Positions 33,397 through 33,493 of a stretch of DNA of 33,493 nt are shown here, piece by piece. How positions within the stretch are numbered: position 1 is the first letter of the stretch; the number at the start of each line of letters is the position of its first letter. The stretch lies in NCBI GenBank assembly GCA_007692755.1, contig REBL01000193.1, forward strand, positions 1 to 33,493, in the 5' to 3' direction. The notes below the pieces were generated by a model that was given only the letters and a program-made list of their open reading frames with translations, had not been told where the DNA came from and ran no database searches. The DNA comes from Nodularia sp. (in: cyanobacteria). Its GTDB lineage: Bacteria; Cyanobacteriota; Cyanobacteriia; Cyanobacteriales; Nostocaceae. A program made the translations under genes and the position numbers.

Positions 33397-33493
33397 GTCA
33401 AACAATTTTAGATTTTAGATTTTAGATTTTAGATTGATCCCACAGATCAATCTAGGGGCTTGAGGATTTTAGATTTGGGATTTTCGATTGATT
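33397..33493 (+). repeat. Dispersed repeat with four ATTTTAG heptads, continuing past the window edge
   Basis: It is the inverted partner of 9015-9104. Four ATTTTAG units (33405-33432) are followed by GATCCCACAGATCAATCTAG and GGATTTTAGATTTGGG. It is longer than its partner by exactly one heptad. It sits just upstream of fraC. Confidence 0.88.

Overview
The window looks like chromosome from a filamentous, heterocyst-forming cyanobacterium of the Nostoc/Anabaena type (Nostocales). Four things point there. The octamer GCGATCGC (HIP1) and its core recur in genes and spacers. There are several heptanucleotide short tandem repeat arrays. A photosystem II gene (psbY) is present. At the right end lies a minus-strand fraC-fraD-fraE operon, which is specific to filament-forming, cell-to-cell-communicating cyanobacteria. 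No rRNA, tRNA, CRISPR array or prophage module was seen.

Layout. 1-487: 5' part of a RecQ-type helicase running off the left edge. 657-3833: a histidine kinase with four GAF domains, three of which keep the bilin-binding Cys-His signature of cyanobacteriochromes. 3918-4615: a deletion scar joining the 3' halves of a divergent flavin-oxidase/MocR pair. 4729-5357: a VapBC-like toxin-antitoxin pair, followed by a decayed copy of a piece of leuA. 5593-7801: leuA and a LabA-like NYN-domain gene. 7802-9277: about 1.5 kb of decayed sequence with relics and a repeat. 9278-10624: glutathione reductase. 11027-11905: an AT-rich PhyH-like dioxygenase. 12008-12931: an orphan sugar-type ABC permease. 13191-13853: a GIY-YIG-like protein. 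13854-14474: an IS200/IS605 (tnpB) right-end relic. 14475-16693: folC, psbY and a gamma-class carbonic anhydrase-like gene, all on the minus strand.

16912-20479 is a plus-strand run: a TIGR02652-like protein, a VOC protein, a cupredoxin, methionine aminopeptidase and a Uma2 nuclease, interspersed with repeats. 20528-22030: a membrane-anchored protein of unknown role. 22258-24365: an amidase followed 2 nt later by a Crp/Fnr-type regulator. 24595-25796: a hypothetical gene, a cupin gene and a methyltransferase remnant. 25887-29583: an orphan C-terminal fragment and a PAS/GAF hybrid histidine kinase. 30137-30796: a pentapeptide-repeat protein. 30819-33336: fraE, fraD, fraC.

Most genes are ordinary housekeeping or cyanobacterial core genes. 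The unusual content is the triple cyanobacteriochrome-like kinase and the mobile or repetitive fraction. The latter includes heptad arrays that form gene ends, G-rich hairpin repeats nested in MITE-like elements, a GCGAT...ATCGC palindrome read through inside a coding sequence, and an inverted repeat pair about 24 kb apart whose copies differ by exactly one heptad. I did not find a complete new multi-gene defence or biosynthetic system. All functional calls rest on reading motifs by eye, without database searches.
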